A stretch of DNA of 64,000 bases from Tyto alba (Eukaryota; Chordata; Aves; Strigiformes; Tytonidae). How positions within the stretch are numbered: the stretch's first letter is position 1; the number at the start of each line of letters is the position of its first letter. The notes under the pieces are model-generated. The model saw only the letters and a list, made by a program, of their open reading frames with translations, was not told the DNA's origin and made no database searches. This document shows positions 11,101 through 26,100 of the stretch, piece by piece. The stretch is taken from positions 13,188,314 through 13,252,313 of the forward strand of contig NW_024881295.1 in the NCBI RefSeq assembly GCF_018691265.1. The letters are read 5' to 3'. A program made the translations under genes and the position numbers.

Positions 11101-14100
11101 CCAGATAATTTGAATTAACTCTCTGAGGGTACTACTGTCTGTAGCTAGTTCAGGAACAGTATGGAATAAATTACTCTTCCAATTTAATTGTCTAATGGCA
11201 AAATGCTGCATCAACATATCATCTGTGTATGTGTGCTAAAGCCTGCATTTTTGGCTGAATGAACTATTTTGTGGAGTTGATCATAGAGGTGGTGAATATG
11301 TGATTCACACCTGACAGTTGTTTCTTACTAACATTCAAATGTCAGCTTTGCTCTACACAAACATTTGATTATCTCTCCATTTTAATATTAATTTTCAATA
11401 GAAGTCTTGAGTCATTAAATGAGATTAAAGAAAACATGCCAACCAAATGTACTTTATTTTTTTTAAGCTTGGTATCTCTCTCTTTTTTTTTAAAAAAAAA
11501 AATCTGTTGCTCATTGTTTAGTGTTTGCATGGATAGGATTAGAGGTACAGTGAGGAAGGTGCATCCCACCGTTATTTACAGTGTAGTGCCATTAAATGAC
11601 TCTGCTCCTGTCTCTGCATTTTCCATCTAGTCAGTACAAAAACAGGTCAAAAAGATAATCCTGTCTTGAAAAACTTGTTTACTTTGTAAATAACATTATA
11701 AACTTGGTGTACCTGTCAGATAAAGAAATTGAGTAATCTAGAATGTATTTGTGAATCAATAAACCATCCTCAGTTTATTCCTAGGATATACATTATTTTA
11801 AACTTGTTTGCTGTATGTGCATGTATGTGTGAGACAGCAAGAGGGAGATCATGCATTTGTAGGAGAGAACTTTTGATCCTATTGACTAAAGTAAACCAAA
11901 CTAAATATAATAGATACCTCTGCCAAATTCCCACATATTTCATAAAAAATCATATGAAATAAGAAAGATGACTTAAAAATCTCAACTAAGACAATGACTG
12001 AAGCTGGATTTATGAGACACAAGAATTCAGATGTGTGAAATGGTGTGCAAATATCCAGTTTTAGGAAAAGCTTTCAAGAAAATTGATTATGAGATACAAG
12101 CCCTTAGAAAAACAAATTGCAGCTCAGACAGATACTTTATTCCAATATGCACCAGTATTAGTTACAAGTGTGAGTTAGGTGGAAAATAGACTCCCTAGAA
12201 TATAAACTCGAAGTATAAAAGGAATAACTGTATTTTTTCTTTAGCCGAAGAAATACTTCTGTCTTCTTTACTTTTCAGTTAGAGCATAAATGTTTTAGTC
12301 TGACATTAAATAACCAAATTTCATAATATGAAATTCCATCTGATTATGTTTGTGTCTTGAGGTTATCATTATTTGATACTTTTAAGAATTATTGGAGACT
12401 TACTCCTTCCAATATAAAGTAACATCCTTGACTCTGATTGCAAAGATTTCTCACGAGTTCATGGCTAAAATTCCCAGCACACATAGCTGTACCCATTTCA
12501 ATATCTCTAGTGGCAAAGTAACATAAACATTTCATTACTAATTTGGCTATTAGGAAACAGAGAACACTCACATTTAAAAACAGGAAAAACACCATTCTCC
12601 ACATTTCCCAGGCCCACTCAACTTCTGTTAAGGCTCCTCTCCTCCCCACTTCCTAGTCTCCACTTCAGTCCAGACAAGTCTCTTCCCACCTTGTCATTGC
12701 TAGAGGTTGTATTCAGTCCCTTCAGTGAGGAAACAGACATTGCAAGAGGCTGTGGTCAATGCATGGTGATTTCTTTCTGCCACTCCACTTCTGTCACACT
12801 TTCCTTTTGCTAAGGCTTCCTTCTTGCTTGTTTTGTCTGCTTCAGCATGGATCCTCCACAAGCCTTAGTCCCTTTGTTTTTTCTTTCTATAAGAAAAATA
12901 CTTTCTAAGAAGTTCCAAGATAGGTAAGAAAGCAGAATGTAATAAACTCTAAAAAGCATAGGCACATAATGTAATCCAAATCTTTCAAATACTCAGGTTA
13001 TATCCATAATTCTTCTCTGATATGTCAGTATTTGTATATATGGCAGGTTTGGAATTTACCATAACTGGAAGAATGAGGAGAAATGGGTTTAAGTTATATT
13101 TTGGGAAAAAAAAAAATATATATATATAAATTATTAATAAACTCTATTCTAGACTATCCAAAAGAGGAAGGCAAGAAACAAACACTGAACTTTGTAAACA
13201 ACAAAAAGCTACAAGAAGACAGAAGTCTGTTCTTGCTTTCTCTTTTTCTTTCTTCAACAAATGGATATGTGTGCACACTAACTACTGCTAAAAGATCCTC
13301 ATGGAGAAAAAGACTGAGGTTCCTCTAGGAAAGAAATGTGAGGGCTTGATGAAAGTATCTTTTCGATGTGGAGTAGTTATGGACACGAATACACATTTCT
13401 TTCAATGTAGAAGCAGAAAATGTTTGTAAATGGTCAGAAAATAACATGACTGTGTTATTCCTCAGAAATTAAAAAGCACCCCCTTCCATTCCAAACTGGC
13501 TTTGATATCTTCATCAGACAAAGATAAGAGAGAATTCTAAAGAAACCCAGTAGGTTTTCTCCACTGATAAGAGAGGGGTGAATGAATGGTAACAATAATA
13601 AAAAAAAATTAAGCTTATCTTTATCTTAGACTCTCAAACCTACGGTATCTTCAACCGAATATCAGATATCTGAGAATTTATTTTAGCAGATGGTATGCCA
13701 TTTATGTACACGTGATGCTCTTTTGCATATCTTAATTGACAGAACTGCATATGCCACTAGAATTGTTAGTGCAAAGCCACTCCCTTTTTTCAGATAGGTC
13801 TTATCATTTACAAACTTGCCTGGAGTTTTGGTAGTTTTCCAGAAACATAATGATGACTTCAGTTACATCCGGTTCAAGGACAGCAACTACAGATCCCTGA
13901 GAAAAAAATTTATAAGCCAATATAATGTAAGAGCCTGTAATAAGCTATATAAAAACACAAACATTTTTTGTCCATTGATTAGAGGCATGAGCTGAATGTT
14001 TTACTAAGTCAGAGGCTACATGTTGATTAACAAAGTTAGAAAAATTTACTTTATAATGTTTTCACTTTTAGAAGTTTATGATAATAAGCATATTTATCTA

Positions 14101-17100
14101 AACATAAATTCTTTTCTTGAGAACACTGTAGTTATCTTTTATTAATGACAAGAACAGCCAGGAAAGCATCAAAAATAATTCAGAAAATAAGCAAAACTTT
14201 GGATAAATGTAAAAAAAAAAAATGTAGGAATTGTTAGTAAACAAAAAAATATATATATATATAAAAAATGTTAATGGCCCAACTTGTAATTACACAGAGA
14301 AATATATAGAGCATGAAAAATAAATTAATCAGAAATGAAAAGCAGGTACTATTGATGAAAAGCCTTCTCTTCAAAGCATTATGCCTACAATTAATGTAAT
14401 TAATTATTGACAAACCATACAGGATTAATCTTTTCTAGTTTGAGCAACATGTAAAAGAATTCAGAACTCTTTTTAAGACAAGAAACTAGAAACTTAATCC
14501 TATTGCTAGAAGTATAAAACAATATAACATCTACATGTGGATAAACTAAAAAAATCAAGATACTAAATGAGATGCAACTTTCAAGAGTTAACAGTGTAGC
14601 AATAAGTCATTCTGCAAATGTTAGTTAAAAGAAAGACCCAGGAAATTCTTGTTGACCTACCTGAGTACAATCAGACCAGAATAAGATCTCAGTCAAAAAT
14701 ATGGAAAAAACAGGATAGGACATGCTTAAATGACTTAATCAGATCAGTGAAGACAGGTTGACAAATCCTAGTTCTTCGCAATTGACTGTGTCAAGCTTGG
14801 CTAGTAAAAGTTACCTTTGAAAACATGTAAGAATGGATGATGAATTGAAAGGTGGTGGGAGATCAAATGCAGCATTTATTTTAGAAAAGGAACATCCAAG
14901 GAATTAGACATCAGTCAGTTACCAGAAAAAAAATTGAACAAATAATGAATATGTAATCACCTCTAAGATGATGAGTAACAGTTTGTCAGGACATTCCATG
15001 AAGAAATAGTATCCAGTTTTCTTCTATGAGAAAGTAACAGCATTGGTGGATGGGAAAAAAAAAAAGTCATATTTTTTAATACTGTCTTGCATTCTAAATA
15101 ACAAGTTGAAGAAGCAAGCAAAATAACTACTTGGTACGTAAGCAAGTCATTAGAAAATTATTTTGAGAAGTTAGTCATCAATGACTTAGAGTCAAACTGA
15201 AAGGCCACATCAATCTACAGTTTCACTGAGCATTGTGTTGGGATCCAGACTTCAGTTATGTCATTGATAATCTGGATGATGAAATAGAAATTAATTTTCT
15301 TGAATTCAGAGTCGACACCAGAACTCCAAGTATAATAGGGAACAAGATTAGAAGTCAAAGTGATCTTGGCAAATTGATGATATTGAAGAGAAGAATGGAG
15401 TTCAATAAGGAGAAGCACTTTGTTTCATTTAGGGCATCAAATGTGAAGAAGGAAGTTCACCAGATGGAAAGCGTTGTAAAAGAACAATGAAAATTATCAG
15501 AAGTCTAAGAAAACCTAATTTAAACAGAAAGACACACTGAATTTGATTTGTTTCTTGTGGAAAGGAGTGGAGTGAGGGGAAGTGTAATAGTCTAAAACTG
15601 TGAGTAAAAGAGGAATACTACAAAACAGAAGAAATATTTTGGACAGCAAGAAATTTTTAGAGTAAATAACATGGAGAACTTTCTAACAATAAGGTTACTT
15701 AGGTGCTAAAATGGGATTACTAGGATGTCTGTGTATTCTTCCTCAATGGAAGTCATTAAGAATAGCTTTGTCAGGCTACTTGTAGGAATAACATTTATAG
15801 GGTTAAGGACAACAGTGTATGTGAGTATGGTGTTTGGAGGGCCTTCATACTATTTTCTATTTCTGATTAGCATTTTAAAATATTGCAAATTTTCATAGTT
15901 GAAAAAAATGTGTAATTTAGAAATAATTATTATCCTTCTGTTACTGACATCAGAATGATTTTCATAAATACTCATTCAGATAGTAAAGTTTCAGTCTGTA
16001 TACATATTGGAGATTGATAATTGATAACTGCAATTCTAACTTGTAATTTGTGATTCTTCTGGCTGATTGATAATTGCAGTTCTAACTTGTAAACTGTGAT
16101 TATTTTAGCTGTGTTGAGAATTATGAGGTCAATAAGTGTTTTGGGGTTTGGTGATTTTTTTTTGTTTTATTTTTTGTTGTTTATTTGGTTGGTTAGTTGT
16201 TTTTTTTTTTTTTTTCCCCAAAAAGTTTGTATTTACTGACCTCTTTAAGTTATCATTAACAGAAAGTAATCTTGGATTACTTACTGTTTAGTTATCACTA
16301 GCTTTCTATGGTGACAATAATAAGGTTATTTTAGAGCCAGAACTGGGCAAAATCCCTGACTGATTCAAACTAGGTTATATTTTGAAGCAAAGCTGACTTT
16401 TGAGATTATATCATTTGCAAAATTATTACATTTAAAGCATGACATTGGACCAGCATTTGACAGTATAATGGATCTATTTGTCATTAAATCAGTTAAAAAC
16501 AAAACAAATGGGATGACTATCACTGGTACAGTGGCAATTAGCTCATTTTGTTATAGATGCAGTAATATAATAAGCTTGATTTGCAATTCATCTTTCTGGG
16601 CAGTCATTTATTTTGTTATAATGCTATTTTAAGTTCAAGTACTTCTAATTTAAAGATTGTTTCATCAGTATTTATTTGGAATTTTCCACCACTGAGGAAG
16701 TTATTTGGTTCTAGGAATCATAGTTTCCGCAAGATAATTTTGACAGTCTCCGACTGACATTTTGGAGAACAATTCCAGTTCTTTCTAAAGAGAAAAGAAA
16801 ATTCTCTGTGCATTGGCTAGCATGTTACTTTACAAAGCTAAACAACAAAAATTTTCCTTTTGTTTTTAATTAGGACTACTGCAAACTCTTTTTACTGGTG
16901 TCCATAGAGAAATAAAAATATCAGAACACATTTATTTCCTCTCATAATTTTGAACCACAGCAATTCAGCTTCAGAATTGCACACATCTGACATTTGTGTT
17001 TATATTGTTTGTTATGTATTTTAAAATTGCAGTAAAGTGCTATGTTGTATAACCTTTAGCAATATTCAGAATTAGCTATTAAAAATTATGGAAAGTACAC

Positions 17101-20100
17101 AGATATAACTATCAGTTTAGCTTCAAAACAGAAATTTTTTGCTTTCTTTTTTGTTCAGTGAGAAAAAGAAGGCAGATGTCGTTTGAAGGATTTATAAGGT
17201 ACATGAGCTCAGAAGACTGTTCGGTATTTAAAAAAGATCACAGGACTGTCTACCAAGATATGAACCATCCATTATGTGACTATTTTATTTCATCTTCTCA
17301 CAACACCTACTTGATATCTGACCAACTAATAGGGCCCAGTCATTTATGGGGATACACCAGGTATTTAGATACTGTTTTTTAACATTTTAAACATTACTTT
17401 CTGTTTTGTTGTTTTTGGTTTTGTTTTTTTTTTTGTTTGTTTTGTTTTTGTTTTTGTTTTTTTTTTTTTTATTTGTTTTGTTTTTTTTTGTTTGTTTGTT
17501 TGTTTGTTGTTTGTTTTGTTTTGGTTTGTTTTTTTTTTAAAGAATACTAAGTCACATATAACCCTTTCTGGCAATAAGGAGCAAAACCATCACAGATACA
17601 AGTAGAAAATGTGAGACCGGTATTTTATTTTGTGTGTACACTTTTCAATATATTTGCCAACCATCTGTTCATAGTCTGGAAACAGACTATGAACCTCGCA
17701 GCAATGAAATCTATACTATGTTGCATAATATATGATTAAATCAGTTTTTAATCTCAACATGCCATGCAAAAATAAATAACTCCCTGAAAAAAGTATAAAA
17801 TTCCTGGGCAAGCTCTAATTTGATCAATATACAAAGGATGTAGTGGCACAGTATGTCAGAGCATGTCAAGGATATCTGTAATCAGTGTATGTTGCTGTGC
17901 CGTCAGTTTGGAAACAACAATAAAAAATGTAGGAACTATAGTAGCCAGGAGGGAGAAGAAACTTTGTCTTTGACTGTGCAGCATATGACTCCAAAAGGAG
18001 AAAGAAACCAGGATGCCTTATTGCCAAAACACATTTGGAAGAAACGATCAGGGAAGGAGAAAATGGGTTCTGTAACAAAGGCAATACAGAGGGGGACAGA
18101 TAGTGTGAAGAATTCGGAAGACAGATGTCCAGCATTCCTATTACTTTGTACTACTTTAGTGACGTGAAAGCAGTTGGATCCATGATCTATCTGAACTTTT
18201 TTGGTTTGGTTGTTTTCTGGATATTCTATAACGGCTTGCAACCATCAGAAGAACTACTAGTGAATTTATTTCTAACTGTATTTAAAATTATATGACATTA
18301 ATACTGCATTGCTAAAGTAATTGCAAAGAGGGTATAAAAACTCCTCTGTTGTTCTTTATCTACTATTTGTGTAAGGAAAATATAAAATGCTAAAATAAGC
18401 TACAAGCATCTTAGAGATATTGTTAGCATGTAAAAGACAGATTGGTAATTAGGTAAAATAGTCTACAAGAAATGTTTAAACCAGTAACAAACCAAATATT
18501 AGAAACCTAAGACCTTTAAAGGGTGCCATTAACATATTAAAAATTAAAACAGAGTAAATGTAAGGCATCCAAGAAACTTCAGCATTCCTTCTTGGAAATA
18601 ATACGGCGGGAGAACAACTGAATTATGTAAAGACTTAGAGCAACCTGCTTCTGTAAGTGCAATGATGTTATTTTTAAGTATAATGATTCTCAAAGTTGCA
18701 TACAAATCCTAGAATAGGAATAAAAAAGGCCCTTTCAAACATTTCTTCTTCTATTTTAAGGAACAATTTGCCATCTTTCAAAAATTCTTTTATTTATATG
18801 TTTGACCTTAATTTTTAGTCTTTTATTGAAAGTTATTCAGATAATCTAGTTTACTTCTTAATGTTCTAATAAAGCTTATTACATAATGTGCCAAAGATAA
18901 ACAGAAAATATAGCTCTGTCTCATATCTGAATAATTCTATAGGATTTCTTTTATTTTGTGATAAAAAGGAAGGGGTTTTTTTGTAATTATTAAATGTTCT
19001 TGTATTCAAAAATACAGCAACTTATACAAGAAAGTGTGGTATATTTCTTTTGACTGTAAAATTATTTCTCTTGTTCTTTTGAAGTGCTCTCTTAAGAGGA
19101 TGTCGTTGTTTGGAAATTGACTGCTGGGATGGCTCAAACAACGAACCTGTTGTCTATCATGGTCACACTTTAACGAGCAAAATTCCATTTCATTCTGTAA
19201 TTCAAGTGATAGACAAATATGCATTTGTGGTATGTATATATATATAAATATATTTATATGTTGGTTAAAAAGTGACAGTATAACAAAGCCCAGGGACATG
19301 ATTGTTGTCAGAGATTCTCCAAGGTAAAAAAATATGAAACAGAGACAGTGCTTGTGACAGTGGGCATTGCTGAAGTAAATTACGGAAGACTGTGCTATCT
19401 GTTCTTAATATATTTTTTCATTTTATTTAAGGAAGAGTAAACATATTTTGCTGATAATGATTATAAACCAAACTTGGTGCAAGGAATTCAGAAGATCTTA
19501 CTCAGCTTGTTAGGTGGAATTCTCACCTGAGGTCATTTAAGCAAGGACTGAATATTAAGCAAACAACTACTTCAGAATCAGTCCAATCTTTACACCTTTA
19601 TATATTTGGTGCTATCAGTCTGTCTTATATCCTGTGCTTAAATTTATGAAAAGAGAAAAATGTTAGATTATAGCTGAGTTTGAGACTTAGTCTGTTTTCC
19701 ATTTTCTCTCTTTTTATTTTGAATTCAAGCCCTGATAAATGTTACCATCTACTGCTGTCTTTTTGTTATATGACTCATTAGGGCAATGTCCCTTCTGCCT
19801 ATCTTTGACAAAGCAGTGAAAGCTGGAGAGCTTTTGGCACTGTCTCAGTCTTTTGTATATGTTTCTGGCAAAACTCCTGCTAAAATGAAGTCCTGAATGA
19901 CTATTAAGATAACTCTTGTATCCTGGCCAGCATTACATACACCTGTGATCATACATTTATAGGGATTTTAATACATATATATTGATAACCTTCTCAGAGT
20001 TAAGAAAAGCTATATTTTTTTCTGTTCTGATTTCTATATAAAATTTAATTAGTCTCTAATTTTAAAAGAGTGAAAACAAAAGTATGGGTTTATTTCACTA

Positions 20101-23100
20101 TTCTTCACAATCCATTAGATATAATTCTCCTGGGATTTTTAATACACAGCATGTTGTACATAAGTGTAATACAAACTTAATTTAAATGTCACAAGTTACA
20201 ACAAGATGATAAAATCACAACAATAGGTAATTGTTCATAGCAGTTGTCTAGCCAGACTAAGTTGTACTTCTATTAGTAGTCAATAGCAAATGCCCAGGGG
20301 AAAAGTAAAAAAACCAGGGTAAACATAGAATGATGCTTCCCTTAGAAATTAAAAGTTTAGGTCCTGCCAAGCAAAGATTTCATTTTTTAGTAGCCACTGT
20401 CAATTTATGAGATTTTTTTACACAGTCTGAATGGACATGTCTTATATGAGCTATTCTCTAATTTTCACTAAATTTCCCATGTTTCACCTGTTTTGCTCAA
20501 GTACTGCGATGAATAAGGTGTAAAGAGTCCCAAGAAAAGTTTTGATATTATCAAAAAAATATGCATAGCTTGTTCATGTGAAGGCAATGATTTCTGAGAA
20601 AATTTTAAAGATACTGTCAATTTGAAATGTAGTCAATTAAAATCTGTCACAAATTAAATCAAAAGACATTTAATCCCTGATTACTTTGTCAATGGTAATT
20701 TTATAATCTATTTTTACTTTTTTCAAACAAAACAATTCTCTCTTCTCTTAAAAAAACTGTATAAACAGTTTTGAGAAAAATCTGTACACAAAACAAGCAC
20801 TCTCCTTCATAAAACAGAGAAATATTTTAAATCTGTGATACTTACAGTAAACTGGTAGCTATGATTTAAGATGAAAGCCAATTTTGCCTTCTTTATCATT
20901 GTTTTTTCATTGTTCTTTAAGATAGATGTCAGCCACTAAATGAGCTATCACTGAAATATGTCACATGTAAATTTAAAGGTCTACAATTTTGTCAGAACTT
21001 CCAAGTTCTTCCTATAGGTACATGAAAATTGCAATAATTTTGTTTTCTCTTTTTGTTTTCCCTTATTTGCCCTTATTGAAATTATTCTTCACAAAACAGT
21101 CTTTATTTAAAAAAAAATTAATCTACCGAATGTAATAATTCCATATTGGGATGACTTAGTTAACAGGATATCAGAGCAGTTGTGATACAACCTTTAGGTG
21201 CAAAAGAAAGAATGGATATTTGGTCTGAAGAAATGAAGATTTTGTTAATTTTGAAAAATACCAAAATGGTCAACATTGACGATTTTAGCATTTGGAATGC
21301 TTTAAGTCTCCTGTGAAATTAGCCTAAATAATTACTTATGCTTTAGTGTGTCTGGGAGGTTTAATTCCATCCTCCACTTTTGGCAGATGACATTATAATT
21401 CTTATTTTTTCTTTATAACTTCATTAGTTGAGAGCTGCGGTTTCAGACACACAGTAGCCAATGCATCATTCTTTAGAAGCTCTGTCTATCCGCTGAGCCA
21501 TTAACTCTCTGGGAAATTCTGCTTTTTGCTTCTAGGTTGTACTCTGTCTTGTGCAACTGAATCAATGGAATTTTTGGCTGATCCAACACTTATTTTCTCT
21601 CTACTTTCTTTACATCCAACATTAATCAGTATATTAAATGACTGATAAATTATTTTCTATGGATTATTGGACAAATATACTTCAATATGTGCTTTTCAAA
21701 GATCAGCACAGATATTACCTGGTTTCCCTAATGAAGTATTGTGTCCTTAACTGACCTTCATTTGATTACCTTAGTAGTTTATTTTCATCTCTCTATATGT
21801 TTAGTTTTGTTTTAACCCCCCTTAACTTCCTGAGGATGCCTTTTTTTTTCTCTTCTTCAATTATGCTTTCTCTTTTCTGTAAATATTGTGGTGTTTTTTT
21901 TTTTTTTAATTGTGTTTAACCTGAGACAACTGATGTATATCCTGAAAGTCTTGAAAATAAAGAAACATACAGATTACCAAGGGGACTTCTGTAAGATATT
22001 TTAGGAAATCAGGTAGTCTTCTTTTTATTTATTAATAATAAAATGCTTTAAATTATATTTCCAGGCATCTGACTATCCAGTTGTACTGTCTTTGGAGAAC
22101 CACTGCAGCCCTAAGCAACAGGAAGTAATAGCAGAGTATTTAGAAAGTATTCTAGGTGATAAACTTCTTAATTCAACAATTGGTGGTACAGTGGTGACTC
22201 AACTACCTTCTCCTGAGGTAATAACATTACATTTTTCTCTTTGAAAGATAGGGAAAAGAAACAACAAAAAAAAAAGGTTTTCTTTCATTCTGTTTTAATT
22301 TTAATTTTGCTTTGTTTTTAATCTTCTAAAACAGAATTTATAAAACTGCTCACCTGGTGTCTGAAATGCATTTCAGGTGGTAACAAAAAATAATTAAACA
22401 ACACAAAGAAACCACATGACAAGATAAAGAAAACAGAAAAAGCAAAAATTAATCATATGGATTGATATGGAAGTTTTTGTTTAAAGGAAAGCTGTTTTCA
22501 GTACAATGCTGAAGTATGTAATTGTTAAAAGCTAACATACTAACATTTTTACAAAACCTTAGATCTTGCAGTTCACATCAATCCAACTTCTAGTGCTTTG
22601 GATGTATTAGAAGTTTCATTTTATTTTATATACAAATACAGTTAAGCTTATATACAAATACAGTTAAGTTTGTGGATTGCGATTTATTTTACATGGAAAC
22701 ACAGCAGCTGTAGTAATGTATTTTGTTATTTTGAGCCATACTTACTAACACCGAAGAAACCTGCATATTAAAAACTGAGTAGCAACACAGAAAATTACTC
22801 GGATTTTTTCAAAGTAAGCTATTACTTAACATGAATTAAGTTATCATAGTGTGGTTCATCTACTGCAGTCCTATGTTGGAGATGTGGTAATCTAAACACA
22901 GAAAAGAGCATCTGCCTTTAAAGAGGGCTGGTTTAAACACAGGGAATGACTTACCAAAGATTGCAGAAGTACTACTGAATCTGAACTTTGAATCTAAGAA
23001 CTATGCAAACACTTGATTAACTGAATTTTGGATATTTAAAGTTATTGAAACACTGCATTATAATGAAGAGTTTCAAAGTCTATGTTGACCTGTAGAGTCA

Positions 23101-26100
23101 ACATTTAGAGGTTAAACTGAACAATTCTCCTTCCTCTCTTCCAAACCACTCTAGTTTTCTCTTCTTTTCTCTGAAATGAGATTTCCAGTGTTTTAGTTTT
23201 AAAATAGGAAAAAAAGTACAAATTTTTAAGAAACATTATGCTTTGAATCAAAATTTTTAAAATCTCCATGTAAAACATGTTTGTGTATCTGTTTTCTGAA
23301 AATTTATTTTTTTTATTCCTTAGACTGAAATAATTTCCTGAAATTTAAACATGTTATTGAAATGGAAACTTGGAGCTACATTTTTTGTTAATAACAATGT
23401 TGACAGAACTATTTCATCAAGTTATATAACTGTAAAAACATTCTGTCTTTCTCAGTATGTTTCTCCCCAAGGTGTTTTTTTCTCAGCTGGTGGCTTGAGA
23501 CCCCTGGGACATGAAGTCAGAAAAGACAATTAGATGGGTGTTGAAAATTTTATTGCAAACTAAAACAATTAAATTCCCATTGTTCCAGTATTTGCACATA
23601 ATTTTCTTTCAAGGACAAAAGATTACTTTTAATCTCTTGTAACACAAATACATGCATGCATACGAAATATTTATTTAGGCTTGTCACTGTTATCAGTGAT
23701 ATATCAGGTATATTTTATATCTTTTTTTTTTCAGTAACTGAAAAAAGAATAATGCAAATGAAAATGTGGGAACGAAACACTGTCATAAGGAAAGACAACA
23801 CACAAATATATGTATTTTTGTAAAGGATTAGTCATGGAAAAAACATTTTTGGAGTGCCCAAAAGATGTGCTAATGTATTACCGTACTGTCATATTTTCAT
23901 AGAAATGTTGTCATCAATATATTTAATGCGTCTTAATAAATTTCTCAGTGAGTCAACAATTTTTTTTTAGATTGTAGCATTATATTTTTTATACCGCACT
24001 GTCCAATATCACTTTGCAGCTTTGAAAACTGTTCTGTAAATTAAAAAAATGCAACAAAATGTATTAAACATGAGGGTTTGTTTTAAATCTTCTCAAACCA
24101 TAGCTGCATTCAGTATAATAGATGTCTAAGGATCATATCTCCTCTGTAGCAAACCCAAAATCAGTATACTGCATGTGAATTATGGAGTCACTGAATCACA
24201 TACTTAAAAATATTACTTTCTATGAGATATGTCCCTTACCATATGTTTAATGTGATATAGTGAATTCACACTTCATATTTTCATAGCTTTGAGTTTTCAT
24301 AAGTCAGCTCTGTAGAATTTTTGTCTGAAAATGCATTTCTAGGTTTCCATGCTTAGTTCTCACTTAAATGTATGTTGTTCAGGTGAGATTCATTCTACTG
24401 AACTTTTAATCATTTAAAGTAATGTGAGATGTATTCCACAACTATGTAAGATTGAAGAGTTTCCTAAATAGTAGCACTGTCCTCAGCTGAATTACAAAAG
24501 TCTGAATTTTATAAATTGTTATGTTGAGACTGAACAAGGATTAGGATCATCTCCATTTTTCTTAGCTGTTTTGATCGAGCACATAAGAAAAATTATTAGC
24601 ATTTCATTTTACAATGGAAATATATAGTTATAGAACTTGCAAATAGAGCAGCAAGCTTGTCTTTTAGCTAGCATCTTTTTGAAGAGCCACTTTTGGTCCA
24701 TGTTCAAAAGGAGTTTAGTGGCATCACATCCTTAAAGCTTGAGACCTTGTGCATATTCAAGGCCTAGGTAAATTCATTATCATTTGAGTAAGCCAGATGC
24801 CGAACTCAGTCTTAAGCCTGTTTTACTTGTGATGCAAAAGAGATGGTACAGAACTACAAATGATGAATTTAAAATGCTGTTCATGAGAAGTATTCTCAGT
24901 TAGTGTAAAAAAAATTTAGTTGTCATCTATATCATATACTGTTCCACTTTTTTCAAGATGGAGCACTAGCAAGAACAGGAAAGAAGCTATTGCAGTTGGT
25001 ATGACTGTATAGGAGCTTAACTGGTAAATGTAACCCAGAACAAAAATTGTATCATAACTGTTTTACCACTACAGAGTAAAGACATTGTTCTTTAAACTTG
25101 ACAGTCTTCTGATTTCTAAAACAAGTCCAGTAAAATATAGTAAGTGTCAGGATGATTAAAGTTCATTGTAATTGCTCAGATATTAAATTGGTTCAACAGA
25201 ATGGTAGGTGTTCATTGGCATGGCTCAAGCACAGTAAATACATTTGCTTAGAGGCTGGTACAGCTGATAGCCTGATAACTCATCTGATAAGAATTTTGCT
25301 AGTAAAAGTACTCATGTAGGCAGGTACACCAATTCCCTTGAGTGCATTATTCATAATATTTTTTTTTTCAGAATAACTGTATCTATATCATATACATATG
25401 CAACAAAGGGGAAGCTTTGAAATCAGTTTCCTCTTTTGAAACTTTCTTATGTAACTGATCTGTATTTATATATGTACCTCTATCTTTCATTGAATATTGA
25501 AATAAAAGAAATACAAAATATAACAAAAAGTAACATTTTTTTAAAAGAAACCATTATCTGCTCTAATTTAGCCTACTAACAGGTTTTAAGTTTCTTTGTA
25601 GAGTTCAGCATGTTCTTTGGCCAACATACATTCCTTTCACCTAGATTATTAGCTTTTTCTTTAGCATGTTTTACTGGATATAGTCTGTTCTAAATATTAA
25701 TTTAAAATTATAATTTCTCCGATGTAGCTTCTTTTTTTCAGATGGCTACACTGTCTCATATTAAAACAAAATAAAAATAGGTGGTAAATTGCTTATATGG
25801 TAAATTATTTACTTATCTTGATTATAAATTAATATGAATGTCACACTTAAGTAGCTCAGTATTAAGGTCAATATACTTCAAGTCACGTTACTATATGGGT
25901 ATATATATATATATATGAATTGTTTGGATTAGAGTTACAGTGTTTTATCTCCATTTTCCCTACAATCTTGTTTATCACCTCTTGTCATCTTCACCTACCT
26001 TGAGCTGAGCTCCACCCTCCTCCTTTCTGGTTGGATCTTAGAAGGGAACTTGGGAAGGTCTGAAAGTGTAGAGAGTCCTTCAGTCTTCACTGAAATTAGC

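Larger units (their letters stand above)
6264..17158 (+). other. PLCZ1: PLCZ1 intron 2
   Basis: A 10.9 kb intron. It contains CR1 fragments (7650-9170, antisense), a tandem duplication (9868-9989), an ancient CR1-like element (14640-15810, sense), a second small duplication (16013-16110), short AT runs near 13117 and 14249, and a T-run near 16200. The other open frames, for example 6961-7248 and 11729-11962, are AT-rich and have no recognisable domain. Confidence 0.8.

Noticed and set aside
15233..15490. 85-codon plus-strand frame in intron 2
   Set aside because: It lies inside the ancient CR1-like relic and has no intact domain.
17365..17574. Lysine/threonine-rich minus-strand frame
   Set aside because: Pure translation of the T/G-rich low-complexity tract.
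17853..18241. Overlapping frames of about 100 codons on both strands of intron 3
   Set aside because: No domain, no splice context, and mutually overlapping. I considered an alternative exon but saw no PLC similarity.
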